A stretch of 64,000 bases of DNA from an uncultured Eubacteriales bacterium (GTDB lineage Bacteria > Bacillota > Clostridia > Peptostreptococcales > Anaerovoracaceae). The translations under genes were made by a program, and so were the position numbers. Within the stretch, counting starts at the first letter, position 1. Every line of letters starts with the position of its first letter. Location: positions 1-64,000 of the forward strand of contig CAJTYS010000005.1 in the NCBI GenBank assembly GCA_910583765.1, written 5' to 3'. The notes beneath the pieces are model-generated. The model was not told the origin of the DNA, searched no databases, and worked only from the letters and a program-made list of their open reading frames with translations. Positions 50,451-59,633 of this stretch are shown here, in pieces.

Positions 50451-52139
50451 ATGAGTGTGGACAATATTGATTTATTGAATAACGTAAACATTTGGGACAA
50501 AGAAATTATTTTATATGGTGATGAAAAAATAAGAAATGATATTGAATATTTATTTAAATCTAGAGGCTTGAATATTAGGTCCTGCGATATAAATGATGAT
50601 GTATGTTTCATAGAGACAAATAGAAGCGATCGGTTAATTGTTTTATGTAGAAAAGCAAAAGATGAAACTTTCGAAGTTCACGCAAAAGAATTGGGTATGA
50701 AGCAAGGAGAACATTATTTATATGCTAAGGATTTTTTTCTATATTATGATCCTATATTTCTTGAACGAAAGAACAAGAAACTAGCAGTTTGGGGAACAGG
50801 TGCATGCGCTAATGAATTATGGGAAATTTTGAATCAGAGAGGCCTTGCTTCGGAAATAGCTTTTTATATAGACAATGCCGAAGGCAAAAATATGTTTAGG
50901 GGAAAACAAGTATTGAATCCTATGGAAATCAAAAATAGGTGCGACATTTATATCATTGTTGCTACTAGAGAGTTCCAGTGGGACATATATCAGCAGCTTA
51001 ACGAATATGGATTCCAGCGGAAAAAAGATTATGTCCATTACAATGTGATAGCTAGAGACTATGGTAAACTATTAGAAAAGGCCTGCTTTACCGAGGAACA
51101 ATATCCCTATTTCTGTCATCGACCATTTGGTTACTGTGATGTAATAGGCGATCATCTCTACTTATGTTGTCCCGATTTTCTGCCCATTTCAGCTGGAAGC
51201 ATGCAGTTCGAGCCTTTCATGGACTGTTGGAATTCATATATCGCGCACATATTACGACTTTCAATCGTCAATGGTAGTTTTGCGTTTTGCAATAAACAGT
51301 ATTGTGATTTGTTCGATTTCCATAAAATTACGAGTACGCGGGAAGAGCTAAAGGCGAATTATGAGAAAAGTCCTTTAGAACACCCAAATACTTTGATGGT
51401 GGGAATTGATCATAGCTGCAATTTAAGATGTCCATCTTGCAGAAAAGAAGTTTATGTAGCTGCTGCAGATGAAAGGAAAGAATTGGACCGAAGAGCGGAG
51501 GATTTGTTAGAAAATGTGCTCCCCTATGTAAATCGTTTGTGGCTGGCTGGAAGTGGGGAAGTGTTTTTTAGTAAGACCTATAGAAAAATATTAGCCGATA
51601 GGCGGTGCAAACAAAGGTCTAGCATCAGTATTTTATCAAATGGCGTACTCTTTGATGAAGACAATTGGAAACTATTAGAGGATGCTTGCTATGAATCCAT
51701 AGAGGTAGCGGTATCTATGGATGGAATGAAAAATGAAACTATTGAGAAGTTGCGAAGAGGAGCATCTGCACAGAAGCTAAAGCGAAACCTGGAATTTTTA
51801 GGACGTTTACGAAAGCAGGGTAAGATCCAAAGGTTATTTTTGAGTTGTGTGGTGCAAGCGGACAACATTGCTGAATTGCAGGAATTGCTGAACTATTGCC
51901 AAGATATTGGAGTAGATAAAATCCAATTCCTGAAATTGAAAGACAATGGAGCATATGCGGATAACGATGATCAGTTCGATGAAGTATCCGTGTTTGATGA
52001 TGAGGGGCGTATAAAGAAGCGTTTTAAGCCCTATTTTACAGAAGAGTTGTTATTCCACTCGTTAGCAGATTGGTTCAATAGTAGTGATGTGTTACAAGCT
52101 GAAAAAAAGCCTAGATTAGATATTTACGATACATTCTAA
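50451..52139 (+). CDS. Radical SAM enzyme with N-terminal SPASM-like and Rossmann-like domains
   Basis: 562 residues in four parts. Residues about 15-100: a diverged Rossmann-like unit (IILYGDEKIRNDIEYLF). About 105-205: a second one, LAVWGTGACANELWEIL with FYIDNAEGKN. About 215-290: a Cys-rich block, CHRPFGYCDVIGDHLYLCC, later CWNS and FCNKQYCDLFD, spaced like a SPASM auxiliary-cluster domain. From about 310: the radical SAM barrel with the cluster motif CNLRCPSC (about residue 322) and AGSGEVFF. Thus the auxiliary domain comes before the barrel instead of after it. Substrate unknown; this class often modifies peptides or sugars. GGAG lies five bases before ATG 50451. Confidence 0.82.
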   Translation: MSVDNIDLLNNVNIWDKEIILYGDEKIRNDIEYLFKSRGLNIRSCDINDDVCFIETNRSDRLIVLCRKAKDETFEVHAKELGMKQGEHYLYAKDFFLYYDPIFLERKNKKLAVWGTGACANELWEILNQRGLASEIAFYIDNAEGKNMFRGKQVLNPMEIKNRCDIYIIVATREFQWDIYQQLNEYGFQRKKDYVHYNVIARDYGKLLEKACFTEEQYPYFCHRPFGYCDVIGDHLYLCCPDFLPISAGSMQFEPFMDCWNSYIAHILRLSIVNGSFAFCNKQYCDLFDFHKITSTREELKANYEKSPLEHPNTLMVGIDHSCNLRCPSCRKEVYVAAADERKELDRRAEDLLENVLPYVNRLWLAGSGEVFFSKTYRKILADRRCKQRSSISILSNGVLFDEDNWKLLEDACYESIEVAVSMDGMKNETIEKLRRGASAQKLKRNLEFLGRLRKQGKIQRLFLSCVVQADNIAELQELLNYCQDIGVDKIQFLKLKDNGAYADNDDQFDEVSVFDDEGRIKKRFKPYFTEELLFHSLADWFNSSDVLQAEKKPRLDIYDTF

Positions 52140-52173
52140 AGTTAAATACCATAATAGCAGGAGGTATTGCTGG

Positions 52174-54606
52174 GTGCTAGAGCGAAATGATCAAATTTAT
52201 ACAATACATGAAAGCGATGTATCAATAGAAAAAGTTTATAATTACTTTTTTAAGATTGAAAGTCGAATTATTTATGTTGTAGACATAGAAGAAAGGTTTG
52301 TAGGCGTTATTACAAGCCAGAAATTTTTGGACAGTATTGAGACTTTAAATGTGCCGATCAATAGACAATGCTTGACAATTGCGTTAAAAGAAGAACAGGC
52401 TATGCTTGAAGACGCAATAGAATTATTTAAAAAATACTGCATAACGACTGCGATCCCTGTAGTGGATGAAGACGGAAAACTATGTTGTGAAATACGAAAA
52501 GTAAGAAACAATCATCAAGCTAAAGTTTTGACCGATTTTTATGAAAAAATAAGAATGTATGAAAAAGGTAGTTATTTGTGTCAAGAGATTGTAGGCTTGA
52601 AAAAATGTTTGCAAGAGCAGGCAATGATAATTATTGGCACAGAACAACAGTTTCAAAATATTTTCAGTGAACTGCTCCCTAAGTATGAGCATATTATATT
52701 CATGGAAGAATTAGAAAATGCATATGAATTCATGTTTCAAAATGGGCATTTACTGATTGATGTATCCACGACAGAATATTCCATGCGAAAAGATTTGTAT
52801 TCGTTCAGTTGCAATGGATATAGCTGGGATGATTTTCTTGACCTGGTAATCCGGATGATAGAGAAGGAATGTTTTAGCAGATTTTGTAGGATTACAGACA
52901 ACCAAATTGCAACCCTTAAAGATTATCTGGAAAAATATTCTGATGGGAGAGTATATATTTCCTCATGGGGTGTATTGACATCGGCCTTGAAGAAATATCT
53001 GAACAATAGTTCATTGAAGCTTATAGTGCAAAAAGGGTTATTACGGAAAAGTTCATTCCGATATTGTTATACGGGTAATGGAGTGACTATTAAAGAGTTG
53101 ACAGGTGGAGAACAATTGCTAATGGAGCAGGCTGATGTCATGTTGCAATATTTCTATCTGTATAAGGAACTAAGTGAGCAAGTATCCGTATTGAATTTTG
53201 CGTTTGATGTTAGAGTTGAAATACCAGGACAGGAAAAGCAGAAAGTAGTTCGAGACAGACTCTTTTTTCTTAAAGATTATGTAGAAGGAATAGAAGATAA
53301 GAATCTAGAGGTGCCTTTTTATACTAGAAAAACGAAAGAACCGAAACACTTAATGAAATTGCAATCCTCTCTCAAGTTTTGCATGAAGAGGAGATTTGAG
53401 AAGGACCTAATTATCTGGAAAGATGTGGCCAGCGATTTAGTTAACATTGAAAATGGAATACGAAAGACATGCTATCAACCCACAAAATATGTAGGAACTA
53501 TTTACCTTTTTGGGATGTGTACAATATATGGGGCTCTAGTGGAAGATCGGTGGACAATACCATCTATTATTCAGCAATATATCAACAAGTCTGGAAAAGC
53601 TTATAGGGTGGTTAATTTAGGAAGTGAGTTCCCTGGGAATCATATTAGGATCAAAGAAACATTAAATATAAGTGAAAATGATATTATTGTGATTCTCTTT
53701 CCGTTTATAACGGATGGTATCAAAAAACGCATCCCTATTTTAGAGGTTGGGGAGGGCTTTAATAGGATTTGGAAAAATGAATTTTATGGTAAAGAGTGCT
53801 TTATGGATGCGGTCCAGCATTGTGGGGATAACGGGAACATTATTTATTCTCAAATCATTTATCAGGAATTGGAAAAGCATCTTGCTGCTGCAGATGAAAA
53901 AAGTCTAAGGCAAAATAGTGTTTACAATGTTTTCAAACCCAACACTACAGATCTGGATGCACTTTATTCTTTCAATTCCTATATTGCAGAGCTGCGAAAA
54001 GAAAAGGAAAGGATACCTGAATCCACAGAGAAAATAGGGTGTATTGTGATGAACTGCAATCCTTTCACATCAGGCCATCGCTACTTGATCGAGTATGCGC
54101 TGGATATTGTGGACTACCTTTACATTTTTGTAGTAGAAGAAAACCGGTCCTTCTTTCCTTTTCAGCACAGATATGAGATGGTGAAAAGAGGAACTTGCGA
54201 CTTGGAAAACGTATCTGTTGTTAGAAGCGGGAAGCTCATTATATCATCAGAGACCTTTCCCACTTATTTTACAAAAGATACGTGGCATAGTCAGGATGAT
54301 ATTTGTTTGAATGAAGATTTGCGGATATTCGCGCAGTATATTGCGCCAGTGTTGGACATTCAATATCGCTTTGTTGGAGAAGAGCCGACTGATTATGTCA
54401 CAAATCAATATAATATCGCCATGAAGAGAATTTTACCTGACATTGCAGGGATTCAAGTCGTTGAGATTCCCAGAATGGAGATAGGCGGAAAAGTGGTTTC
54501 GGCCACAACAGTCAGGGAATGTTACAAAAAGAAGGACTTTTCAGAGATGCGCGCATTGGTGCCGCAAACAACGCTGGAGTATCTAGAGGAAATGGCAGGG
54601 CACTAG
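52174..54606 (+). CDS. CBS / SGNH-like / citrate-lyase-ligase-like multidomain protein, paralogue 1
   Basis: 810 residues. GTG start with AGGAGG at 52159-52164. Residues about 8-107 look like a CBS pair (IIYVVDIEERFVGVITSQKF and CITTAIPVVDEDGKLCCEI). About 110-430 is an unassigned helical middle. From about 438, GTIYLFGMCTIYGALVEDRW with YRVVNLGSEFPG suggests an SGNH-like or related alpha/beta domain. From about 620 to the end is a CitC-type nucleotidyltransferase: GCIVMNCNPFTSGHRYLIEY has the T-x-G-H form of the HxGH motif, followed by FVVEENRSFFPFQHRYEMV and IISSETFPTYF. CitC adenylylates acetate or similar; here the acceptor is unknown. No citrate lyase genes are near, so the role is different. 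Confidence 0.78.
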   Translation: MLERNDQIYTIHESDVSIEKVYNYFFKIESRIIYVVDIEERFVGVITSQKFLDSIETLNVPINRQCLTIALKEEQAMLEDAIELFKKYCITTAIPVVDEDGKLCCEIRKVRNNHQAKVLTDFYEKIRMYEKGSYLCQEIVGLKKCLQEQAMIIIGTEQQFQNIFSELLPKYEHIIFMEELENAYEFMFQNGHLLIDVSTTEYSMRKDLYSFSCNGYSWDDFLDLVIRMIEKECFSRFCRITDNQIATLKDYLEKYSDGRVYISSWGVLTSALKKYLNNSSLKLIVQKGLLRKSSFRYCYTGNGVTIKELTGGEQLLMEQADVMLQYFYLYKELSEQVSVLNFAFDVRVEIPGQEKQKVVRDRLFFLKDYVEGIEDKNLEVPFYTRKTKEPKHLMKLQSSLKFCMKRRFEKDLIIWKDVASDLVNIENGIRKTCYQPTKYVGTIYLFGMCTIYGALVEDRWTIPSIIQQYINKSGKAYRVVNLGSEFPGNHIRIKETLNISENDIIVILFPFITDGIKKRIPILEVGEGFNRIWKNEFYGKECFMDAVQHCGDNGNIIYSQIIYQELEKHLAAADEKSLRQNSVYNVFKPNTTDLDALYSFNSYIAELRKEKERIPESTEKIGCIVMNCNPFTSGHRYLIEYALDIVDYLYIFVVEENRSFFPFQHRYEMVKRGTCDLENVSVVRSGKLIISSETFPTYFTKDTWHSQDDICLNEDLRIFAQYIAPVLDIQYRFVGEEPTDYVTNQYNIAMKRILPDIAGIQVVEIPRMEIGGKVVSATTVRECYKKKDFSEMRALVPQTTLEYLEEMAGH
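54397..54549 (+). repeat. 153-bp identical tract in the twin genes (second copy at 56906-57058)
   Basis: The bases 54397-54549 and 56906-57058 are the same at every position I could compare. Similarity extends less perfectly to about 54307-54587 and 56816-57096; beyond that the genes differ strongly. Confidence 0.85.
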
Positions 54607-54670
54607 TTGACAGATTAAAGTCAAACCATTTTAGAGCAGAAACACGAAGTTATTAGGAGATTTTCAGAAA

Positions 54671-57115
54671 ATGTTAGAAAAAAACAATAGAATTTGTATC
54701 TTACATGAGAGTGCTGTATCGCTTAAAAATGTGTATAATTGCTTTTTTCTAAGTGAAAGTCGAATTATTTATGTCACAGATCAAATAGAACGATTTGTAG
54801 GTATCATTACAGGACAAACATTTCTGCAGAGTCTGGGGGGAGCAAGCCTAAAGGCGCTTGTTAATAAACAATGCTTAACGATTACCTTAAATAATGAACA
54901 GGCAATGCTCGAAGAAGCAGAGCGCTTAATCGAAAAGTATCATATCACAACGGCGATTCCAGTACTAGATAAAGAAGATAGAGTGTGTTACGAAATCAGG
55001 GAGAAAAGAGAGGAGCACAAATTCGAGATTTTAGCTGGGTTTTATGACAAACTGAGACAATATGAACAAAGTAGTTATGTAGGTCAAGAACTTGTAAGCT
55101 TAAGAAAGATTTTGAATAGTCAGCACATCACAGTGATTGGCACAAAAGAACAGTTTGATTGCATTTGTGGAGAATTGTTTAGACGGACAAATGATCAGCA
55201 TATCGCCTTTATTCGGGAATTGGAGAATCCATATGAGTTTATGCGTGATCATCAAGATCTTCTAATTGACGTATCTGTAACAGAACAATCCATGCGGAAA
55301 GACCTATATAGTTTGACGAACAATGGATATGGGTGGCATACTTTTTTTGATGTGATCATTCAGATGATAGAAAGAGAGTGTTTTAGTAGGGTTGATCGAG
55401 TCACAGACAATCCGATTGCTACGGTTAAAGATTATTTTGAAAAGTATTCTGATGGAAGGGTATATATTGCTTCAAGAGGAATACTGACTTCTGCGATAAA
55501 AAAATGCTTGAGTGACAGCCATTTGCGATTGATTGAACAAAACGGGATATTGAGAGAAAATTCTTTTCAGTATTATTATACAAGCAATGGGGTGAAAACT
55601 CGAGAATTAATAGGGGGAGAACAACATGCGATAGAACCTGCAGACATCATGCTGCAATATTTTTATTTAAGTAAAGCGCTAAGCGAGAAGATTTCAGTAT
55701 TGAATTTTAGCTTTGACATTGAGGTGGAAGTTCCAGACGGAGAAAAGGGCGGAATCATTCAAGATCACTTGTTTTGCATAAAAGACTACATAGCAAATAT
55801 AAAAAATCAGGATATCAGGACATCATTATATACTAAAAAGACTAAACAACTAGAATATTTGCGAGACTTAGAGTCTTCACTTACATTTTGTATGACTCGG
55901 AGGTTTGAAAATGATTTATTTGTTTGGAAGGAACAGAAAAGCAGATTAGTCAATATTGAAAACGGAATACGGAGGACATGTGGTCAACCAGAAGAATATG
56001 CCGGGACGATTTTTTTCTTTGGTATGTGTACAATATATGGAATGTTTGTGGAAGATTCCTATACTGTGCCATCCATTATCCAAAAATACATAAATGAATC
56101 TGGAAAAGCTTACAGAGTAGTCAATATGGGAAGTGCATTGCCAGAGAATTACTTTGTACTGAAAGAGCAACTTCATGTAACAGAAAACGACATTGTAGTG
56201 ATTTTGTTCCCCTTTGTTACAGATAGGATGAAAAAGTATATACCGATTATGGAGATTGGTGAGCACTTTAATAAGCTTTGGAAAGAAGATTTTAAAGATA
56301 AAACTTGTTTTATGGATACCGTTCAACATTGTGGAGACTATGGGAATTTGATTTACGCTCAGATTATTTATGAGGAATTAAAAAAGCATCTTGTTAATAC
56401 AACTGAAAAAATCTTAAGCAAAAATAGTATCTATAATATTTTTAAGCCTAATAAACGAGATTTGGGAACACTTTACTCTTTTGACACTTGCATTGCAGAA
56501 TGGCTGGAAGAAAAGAAGAACGTGCCTGTAAACGCAGAAAAAATAGGATGCATTGTGATGAATTGTAATCCGTTTACATTGGGCCATCGCTATTTGATCG
56601 AGTATGCGTTGACAATGATAGACTATCTTTACGTTTTCGTGGTTGAAGAAAACAGTTCCTTTTTCCCTTTTAAAGATAGATATGAAATGGTGAAGAGGGG
56701 AATCAATGGCATAGATGACTTATCTGTTATTAAAAGTGGAAAAGTAATCATCTCATCAAGTACGTTCCCCGCATATTTTAGGAAATCAAGTATAGAAGCT
56801 CGGGAAAAGGTTTACTTGAATGAGGATTTGCGGATATTCGCGCAGTATATCGCACCAGTATTGGATATTCAATATCGCTTTGTTGGGGAAGAGCCGACTG
56901 ATTACGTCACAAATCAATATAATATCGCCATGAAGAGAATTTTACCTGACATTGCAGGGATTCAAGTCGTTGAGATTCCCAGAATGGAGATAGGCGGAAA
57001 AGTGGTTTCGGCCACAACAGTCAGGGAATGTTACAAAAAGAAGGACTTTTCAGAGATGAGCGCATTGGTGCCGCAAACAACGCTGGAGTATCTAAAAGAA
57101 ATGGCAGCAGTTTGA
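54671..57115 (+). CDS. CBS / SGNH-like / citrate-lyase-ligase-like multidomain protein, paralogue 2
   Basis: 814 residues, collinear with the gene at 52174 and about half identical by eye along most of the length. The CBS-like pair, the helical middle, GTIFFFGMCTIYGMFVEDSY and the CitC-like part (GCIVMNCNPFTLGHRYLIEY, here TLGH) are all retained. The last ~95 codons are almost identical in DNA to paralogue 1, including 153 bp without a change, whereas the rest has diverged. That points to gene conversion in the 3' end. TTAGGAG lies before ATG 54671. The two proteins could form a heteromer with different N-terminal sensing. Confidence 0.78.
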   Translation: MLEKNNRICILHESAVSLKNVYNCFFLSESRIIYVTDQIERFVGIITGQTFLQSLGGASLKALVNKQCLTITLNNEQAMLEEAERLIEKYHITTAIPVLDKEDRVCYEIREKREEHKFEILAGFYDKLRQYEQSSYVGQELVSLRKILNSQHITVIGTKEQFDCICGELFRRTNDQHIAFIRELENPYEFMRDHQDLLIDVSVTEQSMRKDLYSLTNNGYGWHTFFDVIIQMIERECFSRVDRVTDNPIATVKDYFEKYSDGRVYIASRGILTSAIKKCLSDSHLRLIEQNGILRENSFQYYYTSNGVKTRELIGGEQHAIEPADIMLQYFYLSKALSEKISVLNFSFDIEVEVPDGEKGGIIQDHLFCIKDYIANIKNQDIRTSLYTKKTKQLEYLRDLESSLTFCMTRRFENDLFVWKEQKSRLVNIENGIRRTCGQPEEYAGTIFFFGMCTIYGMFVEDSYTVPSIIQKYINESGKAYRVVNMGSALPENYFVLKEQLHVTENDIVVILFPFVTDRMKKYIPIMEIGEHFNKLWKEDFKDKTCFMDTVQHCGDYGNLIYAQIIYEELKKHLVNTTEKILSKNSIYNIFKPNKRDLGTLYSFDTCIAEWLEEKKNVPVNAEKIGCIVMNCNPFTLGHRYLIEYALTMIDYLYVFVVEENSSFFPFKDRYEMVKRGINGIDDLSVIKSGKVIISSSTFPAYFRKSSIEAREKVYLNEDLRIFAQYIAPVLDIQYRFVGEEPTDYVTNQYNIAMKRILPDIAGIQVVEIPRMEIGGKVVSATTVRECYKKKDFSEMSALVPQTTLEYLKEMAAV

Positions 57116-57149
57116 TCTGCCTTTTAGGAACTTGAAGAAGGAGGAATCT

Positions 57150-58394
57150 ATGCACAAATATGTAATTTGGGGAGCTGGCAGTCATGCTAGACTGCTCATG
57201 GATAATTTTGAAGAGATTGAAAATTATGTGGAAGTGTTTTTGGATCATGATAGAAATAAGAAACAATTAGGTACCATACCTATCGTTCGGCCAGAAGAAT
57301 GGAAGCATTATGAAGATTCTAAAATTGTCATATGTGTAAAAAACAGCTTTCACGAGGTATACAACGAATTGATTTACAAATATCAATGCAAGAAAGAACA
57401 CATAATGTCTTCACACGAGTGGATCTGTGAGTTGTTAAAACAGCAAAAGATCAAATTGCGGCCGAAATGGGTTCGTATTGAGACTAGTACCCTTTGTCAG
57501 CTTGATTGTCCATATTGCTATATGCGAACAGGCGATTTTGGCGTTATGGGAAGAGGATATCTAAGCTATCAGGATTTTTCAAAATTTATTGCGCAGAATC
57601 CGCATATTAATAAAGTCGAAATTTCAAACAATGGTGAACCTTTTTTGAATCCAGATTTAGAAAAAATATTGCTTTTTGCTCATAAGAAGAATATTGAGAT
57701 ACAAATTAGCAATGGTACGAATTTTAATACGGTTTCAGATAGGATATTGGAATTGTTAGTGAAGACGCAGGTTTCGTTAATCAATATTTCTATTGATGGG
57801 GCCTCGCAAGATGTTTATTCTGCGTACAGACGTAATGGAGACTTCGATAAAGTAATCTCAAATATAAGAAAGCTGAATGCATATAAAAAGCGGCACAACT
57901 CAAAGTACCCAATCCTTCAGTGGCAATACATCTTGATGCAGCATAATGAAGATGATGTAGAGCAGGCATCTATGATGGCGAAAGAGTTAGATATGGATAT
58001 TGTCTATAAGTATGAATGTGTGAAGGGAGACTTTGAACCTCAAGATAGAATTCGTCTAGGACAGATTACCGGACTGAAGGATTTCTCCCGAGCAGAATAC
58101 AATGCAAATCATAAAAATGTATACGGGACAGATATGTGTTGGCAAACGATATTCAGCCCACAAATCAATTTTGATGGTAGATTGCTAGGGTGCTGCATGC
58201 TATGGGATGAAGATTTAGGGATCAATGTCTTTAAGGAAGACTTGGTAAGCGCATTAAATTCTGAAAGGTATTTAAAAATAGTAAATTTATTGCTTGGTAT
58301 CAAACGTTCTTTTGAGGAGGAAGAAGACATTCCTTGTCTCCATTGTGAACAGTGTGGAAGGAACATCAGAGCACAGAACTTTTTATATCTTTAA
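57150..58394 (+). CDS. Radical SAM/SPASM enzyme with N-terminal Rossmann-like domain
   Basis: 414 residues from ATG 57150, preceded by AAGGAGG; an upstream TTG at 57132 is less likely. Residues about 1-90: HKYVIWGAGSHARLLMDNFE with VEVFLDHDRNKK, the same small Rossmann-like unit seen in other proteins of the cluster. About 100-320: radical SAM barrel with CQLDCPYC, EISNNGEPFLNPDL and INISIDGASQDVY. C-terminus: SPASM-like CWQTIFSPQINFDGRLLGCC and CLHCEQC. Domain order is the usual one, unlike the enzyme at 50451. Substrate unknown. Confidence 0.85.
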   Translation: MHKYVIWGAGSHARLLMDNFEEIENYVEVFLDHDRNKKQLGTIPIVRPEEWKHYEDSKIVICVKNSFHEVYNELIYKYQCKKEHIMSSHEWICELLKQQKIKLRPKWVRIETSTLCQLDCPYCYMRTGDFGVMGRGYLSYQDFSKFIAQNPHINKVEISNNGEPFLNPDLEKILLFAHKKNIEIQISNGTNFNTVSDRILELLVKTQVSLINISIDGASQDVYSAYRRNGDFDKVISNIRKLNAYKKRHNSKYPILQWQYILMQHNEDDVEQASMMAKELDMDIVYKYECVKGDFEPQDRIRLGQITGLKDFSRAEYNANHKNVYGTDMCWQTIFSPQINFDGRLLGCCMLWDEDLGINVFKEDLVSALNSERYLKIVNLLLGIKRSFEEEEDIPCLHCEQCGRNIRAQNFLYL

Positions 58395-58444
58395 GTCCGA
58401 TAAAAGGATAATTTTAAGGGGCTATTGCTAAGTAGGTAATAAAG

Positions 58445-59584
58445 ATGAACACGATTATTGAAACGCTTTCCCAAAAGGCCTGCACAGGATGCAGTGCTTG
58501 TTTGAATATTTGTTCCACACAGGTAGTCACCATGGAGGCGGACCAAGAGGGATTTTGGTATCCTGCCATTGATCAGAACCAGTGTACAGGATGCGGAGCA
58601 TGTGAGGACGTATGTCCGGTCATTCATGCGCCGCAGCCAAATGCTGTGGCGCAGGCCGTTCCAAAAGCAGAAACGATCCCTTCGATCTATGCGGCTTGGT
58701 CCTTGGATCAGGAAATCCGATACCATAGCACGTCAGGAGGCGTATTCAGTGAGCTGGCTCTGTCGGTACTTGCAGAAGGCGGGTATGTGTGCGGCGCTAT
58801 TTATGATGGCCATCATATGGTCAAGCATGCGATCATAGATCATGCGCAGGATCTGGCAAAGCTGCGGCAGTCCAAATACGTGCAGTCGGACATGAACAGC
58901 ATTTATAAAGAGATCGGTAACTTGCTGAAACAAGGAGAAAAGCTGCTGTTTTGCGGGTCACCATGTCAATGTGCGGGAGTCTTTCATTACTGTGAAAAAT
59001 GTGGCGTAAATGCTGAAAATTTGTATTTGGTGGATTTTATTTGCCGAGGCTCCAACTCCCCAAAAGTCTACCGAAAATTCCTCGATGAACTGGAAGCGGA
59101 GCAACAGTCAAAAGTGAAGAAGGTTTGGTTCAAAAATAAGACCTATGGATGGAACCGGTTCAGCACAAAAGTGGAATTTGAGAATGGAGAGGCTTATTTA
59201 GAAGACCGGTATCATGATGCGTATATCCGGGGCTATATAGAAGAAAACCTTTTCATTCGTCCATCGTGCGCAGAGTGTCAGTTCAAAGGTTTTCGGAGGC
59301 GTTCAGATCTAACTCTAGCAGATTTTTGGGGCATACAGTTAAAAGATGATTCTCAGGACAGCGATGGAGGCACATCCATGGTGATCATACACACGGAGAA
59401 AGGGCAGGCTTTGTGGGATTCTGTGTCCTCTAGGGTTTTCAGCGAAGCCAAAACGCTGGAGGAGGCTGCCATGGGGAACGCATGTCTTTACAATTCTGCG
59501 CTGCCAGGCATTCATAGGGAACAGTTCATGACAGATCTGGACAAGATGCCTGTCATGGATAATATCAAGAGATTTTTAAAGTAA
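58445..59584 (+). CDS. F420-hydrogenase/dehydrogenase beta-subunit-like iron-sulfur protein
   Basis: 379 residues. Two 4Fe-4S ferredoxin motifs lie at the N-terminus (CTGCSACLNIC and CTGCGACEDVCPV, about residues 14-58). The rest is the FrhB/FdhB N- and C-terminal domain pair: STSGGVFSELALSVL, LLFCGSPCQCAGVFHYC, then RPSCAECQFKGFRRRSDLTLADFWG. Family members bind a flavin and pass electrons from ferredoxin; in polysaccharide clusters of Firmicutes they are frequent companions of pyruvyl transferases, with unproven function. The ribosome binding site is weak (AGTAGGTAA). It could supply electrons to the radical SAM or SDR enzymes. Confidence 0.86.
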   Translation: MNTIIETLSQKACTGCSACLNICSTQVVTMEADQEGFWYPAIDQNQCTGCGACEDVCPVIHAPQPNAVAQAVPKAETIPSIYAAWSLDQEIRYHSTSGGVFSELALSVLAEGGYVCGAIYDGHHMVKHAIIDHAQDLAKLRQSKYVQSDMNSIYKEIGNLLKQGEKLLFCGSPCQCAGVFHYCEKCGVNAENLYLVDFICRGSNSPKVYRKFLDELEAEQQSKVKKVWFKNKTYGWNRFSTKVEFENGEAYLEDRYHDAYIRGYIEENLFIRPSCAECQFKGFRRRSDLTLADFWGIQLKDDSQDSDGGTSMVIIHTEKGQALWDSVSSRVFSEAKTLEEAAMGNACLYNSALPGIHREQFMTDLDKMPVMDNIKRFLK

Positions 59585-59633
59585 AGCGATTGCCAGAATA
59601 GACAAGGATTTTATGGAAAGGTAGTCATTATGC

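Noticed and set aside
52174..57115. Citrate lyase ligase of a citrate fermentation operon
   Set aside because: No citDEF, citX or citrate carrier genes are nearby, and the proteins are more than twice the usual length.
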